From Nitzschia sp. pyKryTriq1 (lineage: Eukaryota > Bacillariophyta > Bacillariophyceae > Bacillariales > Bacillariaceae): a DNA stretch of 64,000 nucleotides. The notes beneath the pieces were generated by a model. That model did no database searches. It was not told the DNA's origin and was given only the letters and a program-made list of their open reading frames with translations. The DNA lies in NCBI GenBank assembly GCA_956465555.1, contig OY101115.1, positions 1,860,001 to 1,924,000 of the forward strand, given 5' to 3'. This document shows positions 60,421 through 64,000 of this stretch, in pieces (within the stretch, counting starts at the first letter, position 1; each line of letters starts with the position of its first letter). Both the position numbers and the translations under genes were made by a program.

Positions 60421-62391
60421 CTATACGGGCCCTCCCACCAAGATTTCAAACAAATCCAGATTCTTTTCGCTTGGGCCTGAGTTTTCGGCTAAGAAGAGCT
60501 GTCTCATTTCGGAAGTAATGGCGGATTCAATTGATTTGTGAGGGGTCAAGGCCCATAATTCGACATTGGCAACCTCCACCTTTTCACCACGACGATCCGT
60601 ATGCACCAGACAAGGATTCCCAAAGGTTTCACAAGTGCTGGTCCAGGCCTCGGTGAATGTCGGATCCAAGCGAAGAGCGTTTCCATAGTGCTCTCCTGTT
60701 TGTTGTTTGGAGGACAAGTCAGATACTTCTCCTTCTCCCAGTACCAACCCATGCGTTTCGGAACATTGTTGGACCTTGGTGTTGCGGCCCGTAAACGGGA
60801 AAATGTCAATTTTGCTTTCCATCAAGACCTGTTCCACAATTGACTCACAAGGATCATTGCGAGAATGTCTCATGCGCCAGAGAAAGGAATCCTTGCCCCC
60901 CCAATAAGTCTCCCCCTGCAACCGCCAGGGTTGCGAGCAAAACGCCCCGAATACATTTCCGTCCGTCGTTTCAATGGCCAAAACAGAATTAACGGAAGCA
61001 CGGCAGTGCCGTAACATGTCCAAGAGAGGAGGATTGGAAGGAAGTAAGGATGTTGGAGCATCTCTTACTAGAGAGTACTTGAGCCAAAAATGATATTCGT
61101 GCAAGGATTCGGGCATGAATTGTTGGAGCCCCTCCATCAAAGGTGGGGTCAAAACATGGGGATGAGCGGACACATCGTCTGCCGAAGTACCCAGGATTTT
61201 GAAGGGATTTGATGTGGGAGAGGGGATGTTCGGGATTCCATCTCCGTCGACTTCTATCCCTTGGTTGCCATCAATCCAGGAATTGACATCGCCAAAGGGA
61301 TTCCATGCTGTCTCGATGCTTTTGGGCCGCGTTTTTTCGCTCTTTCCATCGGGCGAGTCTCCTTCTCCTTCTTCCTTCTCCTCCTTTTCGGTGTTTGTTT
61401 CCTTCTTTTCGTCATTATCCGAATCCATATCCCAAGAGCCGTGGTTTTCATGTTCAACTTCTTTGACAACTGCAGTCGGCTGGCTCCGAGGACTCCTGGG
61501 TTCATCAGGTGTCGACGTCAAAATGGAATTACTCTGAGCCAATGGAGGGATGAGGGGTGTTGATGCCGTCGATTGCTTCGATGGTCTCTTGAGACCCATT
61601 GGTATGTCATCAGGTGGCGACGTCAAACTGGGTTCACGTTGGGGCGCTTGTTTAGCTCGTCTCGTGGAAGGTGATCCTGGTTCATCGTCTTTTGTTGTCA
61701 AAATAGAATTACTCTGAGCCAAGGGAGGAATCAGGGGCGTCGATGCCGTTGCTTGTTTCGCTCGTGATACTCTCGCCTGTTTTTTCTCTATAGTACTCAT
61801 GCGCCGCAATACAGTACTAGGCTTGACGGCAATACTTTGATGCAACCGAAAGAGCTCTTGCTGTACATCAGACTCCCTGCGTTTGTGGGCACGGCCTGAA
61901 TCAGAAGAAGAGGGCGCCTCGTCCTCTTCGACGACCAGAGCCGGTGGGAAAAGCTCCTTATCCGCAAGACGTTCACTGGCCTTTCGAATGGAGTCGAGAT
62001 CTTCAGATTGCAACAAATTTTGTAAAAAGTTTTGTTCAAATGGTGTTAGATTTTTCGAGGCCACCAGCGAGTTTCGAAAGTCACTCCCTTTTTCACTGGA
62101 GGAGGTAGTATTGTTATCTTCGTCCATATTGCTGTTATTATCCATCGTAAAGGAAGAGAAAAGGGCCGAATTTGGATTAGGGCTGGCAAAGGATTCACGC
62201 GAGAAATAATCCTCCATATCAATCGGTTTGGACGAGAAGCGGGGAGCAAAGGATGTGTCCCAAATGGCCTTTAATAGACCTCTTCGCGCAGCTTGAAGAG
62301 GAGCTCCACTGGCTCCATTAGCGGGCTGAGTGTTATTGGTATTATTTGAGGGTTCTTCCTCCTCTGGAAGTTTAGGTCTCATGCATGACAT
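60421..62391 (-). CDS. TLDc-domain protein (OXR1/TLDC-like) with internal duplication
   Basis: A single exon of 656 residues. The N-terminal 400 residues are Ser/Pro/charge-rich and mostly disordered. They include a duplicated segment: TASTPLIPPLAQSNSILT occurs twice, about 55 residues apart. The TLDc domain runs from about 405 to 650, shown by LTPPLMEGLQQFMPESL, the strand VFGAFCSQPWR, YWGGKDSFLWRM and the end NVELWALTP. TLDc proteins of the OXR1/NCOA7 type protect against oxidative stress and modulate the V-ATPase. The duplication is visible on the DNA at about 61520-61575 and 61700-61765. Confidence 0.88.
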   Translation of the reverse strand: MSCMRPKLPEEEEPSNNTNNTQPANGASGAPLQAARRGLLKAIWDTSFAPRFSSKPIDMEDYFSRESFASPNPNSALFSSFTMDNNSNMDEDNNTTSSSEKGSDFRNSLVASKNLTPFEQNFLQNLLQSEDLDSIRKASERLADKELFPPALVVEEDEAPSSSDSGRAHKRRESDVQQELFRLHQSIAVKPSTVLRRMSTIEKKQARVSRAKQATASTPLIPPLAQSNSILTTKDDEPGSPSTRRAKQAPQREPSLTSPPDDIPMGLKRPSKQSTASTPLIPPLAQSNSILTSTPDEPRSPRSQPTAVVKEVEHENHGSWDMDSDNDEKKETNTEKEEKEEGEGDSPDGKSEKTRPKSIETAWNPFGDVNSWIDGNQGIEVDGDGIPNIPSPTSNPFKILGTSADDVSAHPHVLTPPLMEGLQQFMPESLHEYHFWLKYSLVRDAPTSLLPSNPPLLDMLRHCRASVNSVLAIETTDGNVFGAFCSQPWRLQGETYWGGKDSFLWRMRHSRNDPCESIVEQVLMESKIDIFPFTGRNTKVQQCSETHGLVLGEGEVSDLSSKQQTGEHYGNALRLDPTFTEAWTSTCETFGNPCLVHTDRRGEKVEVANVELWALTPHKSIESAITSEMRQLFLAENSGPSEKNLDLFEILVGGPV

Positions 62392-63038
62392 GTTATCGTT
62401 GTATGCGCTGCTCCCTTTGATGGACGTCGTATACTGCAGGAGGCCAAAAAATATGGGAACTATAGGACACGTGGTACGATTGTTGCGATGGATTTCACAA
62501 GTTCTGCTTCTCTCTCTCTCTGTTAGGATTACGGTACCGGTAGTGAGAGCCCGAGATGGTTGTGGTACCAGGTATTGAAACGATGATTCGTCCTCGGTAG
62601 TAAGGTCGGTAGTTACTGTAGTAGCCGACGACTACTTGTACAGTACCTGGTACCGGTATGAAGCATGAGAAGAGCCGCCGGTCATCCGTTTTGGTTGGTT
62701 GGGCGCTTTTTTGCTTCTCTTTTACATTTTCGGACCGTTGAGCCTGTCTGTCGGCCAATCAGAATGTGGTACTGTAGCGAGATTTGGCATGGCCTGCGCA
62801 AGAAAAGCGCGCGCGATTTCTACTTTTGGATTTTTCATCTTGAACCTTTTTCTTGCTGCCGACAGATTCGTAGATGCCGGATGCCGACGATGATGATGAA
62901 TGATGAAGGATACTCGTACCGGTACTGTACCGGTACATACCTGGTACTCGTACCTTGACTTTGCTGGTGGCGCAACAACAACGTTCCTCATCTCATCTCC
63001 TCGTTGCATCTTGATACTCAAACGGAAATCCCCCCAAG
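62392..63038. other. Divergent intergenic region between the two TLDc genes
   Basis: No gene is seen. GTACCGG-type clusters lie at 62530-62660 and 62910-62955. Confidence 0.5.
62905..62955. repeat. GTACCGGTAC cluster upstream of TLDc-2
   Basis: CTCGTACCGGTACTGTACCGG, TACATACCTGG and TACTCGTACC words lie in one 50-bp block about 85 bp before the start codon. Confidence 0.55.
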
Positions 63039-63974
63039 ATGAGGCGGACACTATCGAAGAGAACGACTTCTCATGATGTAGTAGCAGTCAGAATGTTGCT
63101 TGCACTTATGTGTATTTCATCGATGATATTGTTCAAGGAGGCCTCTAGTTTCGCTCCACCGGCGACGTCAAAATCCCCTTCTATTTCCAAGACGTCAATA
63201 TTTTCCGTCGAAAATTGGGTTTCAGGTGTGATCGGCTCTCCACCTTCCAAACCCCTCCTCACCAAAGAATTGGAAAAATCCCTCACGGCTGGCACATCGT
63301 TGCAGGATAAAGAGTTGGCATGCGTATACAAGGCCTCTAAGGACGGGTGGTCGGCTATCGATTTTCATAAGTGTGCCGATGGAAAAGGATCTGCATTGGT
63401 TGTAGCTCTATCTCGATCGGGCCAAGTATTTGGTGGTTTCAATCCGCTCGGCTGGCGTTCCACGGACGACTACTACCAATCGAATGCTGCCTTTTTATGG
63501 TTCGAAAGTGGTCAGAAGGCTACACGGCTACCAATCTTGACAGGTGGTACGTACTATAGTATGATTTAAATTGGTGTCATGGTTCGTTGTTGATTGATAT
63601 GTAATATCTCATCCCTCATTCTTGCTTGTCTACCCGTTCGGACACGCGGCTTATTTGTCAATGCTAATGCTGTATCAGGAAATGCGGCCGTCTTTGATTA
63701 CGCTACCGGTGGTCCGTGCTTTGGTGCTGCTGACTTGATTATTGGGGAACCCAGAGCCGCAATTATGGGTGGATTTGCAGGTCCAGATATGATGGATACG
63801 TCTGCCAACGCTGGTAGTCTGAGAGAAGGGAAAAGTTCGGTTGGAGGATCCTACGACTTTGTCAAGGGGTGGCCAGCGAGAGGGAGCTTTCAACTGGTAC
63901 AACTGGAAGTGTACTGCAACGCGGCCATTTCCGATTATTCCAGTGGGTCGGGCCCTAGTTGGTGGCCATTTTAG
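63039..63974 (+). CDS. Plastid-leader TLDc-domain protein
   Basis: Two exons, 63039-63546 and 63679-63974 (132-nt intron, phase 1; a donor at 63544 is also in phase), give 267 residues. A hydrophobic stretch followed by EASSFAPPATSK is the plastid signal-peptide pattern; the second Met (63093) is an alternative start. The TLDc core shows VFGGFNPLGWRS, NAAFLWFE, GNAAVFDYATGGPCFGAADL and the last strand FQLVQLEVYC. It is oriented away from the other TLDc gene, so the two TLDc genes form a divergent pair, one without an obvious leader and one with a plastid leader. Stress protection is inferred from the family. Confidence 0.85.
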
Positions 63975-64000
63975 CGCTGTTGGAGAGAGCCACGTTAGAG

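Noticed and set aside
1-64000. CRISPR arrays, prokaryotic operons, rRNA or tRNA genes
   Set aside because: No direct-repeat/spacer pattern, no Shine-Dalgarno-linked gene chains and no T-loop GTTCRANNC with a matching cloverleaf were found by eye; the genes are intron-containing and eukaryotic.

Overview
This window looks like nuclear DNA of a photosynthetic stramenopile, most probably a diatom. The genes are eukaryotic and have short GT-AG introns, mostly about 65-125 nt. Many predicted proteins begin with a signal peptide followed by an Ala-Phe type cleavage motif (AFAP, GFAP, SAFA, SAFT, SFAP and variants). This is the bipartite presequence used to reach the complex red-algal plastid. A decayed copia-type retroelement relic resembles elements common in diatoms. 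The species cannot be named from the sequence alone.

Layout: 1-8.6 kb holds the start of a coiled-coil gene, a secreted beta-helix protein, an organellar SSB, a small membrane coiled-coil protein, a DTW-domain tRNA-modifying enzyme, a plastid membrane protein and a ROK-type sugar kinase. 9-14.4 kb holds a plastid PPR protein, a small two-exon gene and a plastid AFAP protein. 16.5-22.8 kb holds a CUL1-type cullin, a probable selenoprotein MsrA and a two-HMG-box protein. 24.5-33.5 kb holds a Qb-SNARE, the glycine cleavage P-protein, a small membrane protein, a long helical protein and a thylakoid-lumen cyclophilin. 34.4-49 kb holds a highly charged coiled-coil protein, two 2-oxoglutarate oxygenases, a DUF1995-like plastid protein, small membrane proteins, an RBBP5/Swd1 subunit of COMPASS and plastid ribosomal protein L10. 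49-64 kb holds a giant ER mannosidase fusion, a ZIP transporter, RanGAP, a copia relic, phytochelatin synthase and a divergent pair of TLDc proteins.

There is no operon logic; neighbours are mostly divergent or convergent housekeeping genes. Themes are plastid maintenance (SSB, PPR, L10, MsrA, cyclophilin), ER quality control (the mannosidase fusion) and redox or metal handling (MsrA, TLDc pair, phytochelatin synthase, ZIP). The intergenic spaces are saturated with short palindromic GTAC, ACCGGT and AGTACT words that are much rarer in the coding exons.

The most notable finds are three. First, an MsrA whose catalytic Cys is a TGA codon, with a SECIS-like hairpin downstream and a second in-frame stop (TAG). 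Second, a single-exon fusion of an OS-9-like MRH lectin domain, an EDEM GH47 domain and a PA domain. Third, the intergenic GTAC-palindrome repeats. Exon joins were worked out by hand from splice signals, phase and protein-family fit.
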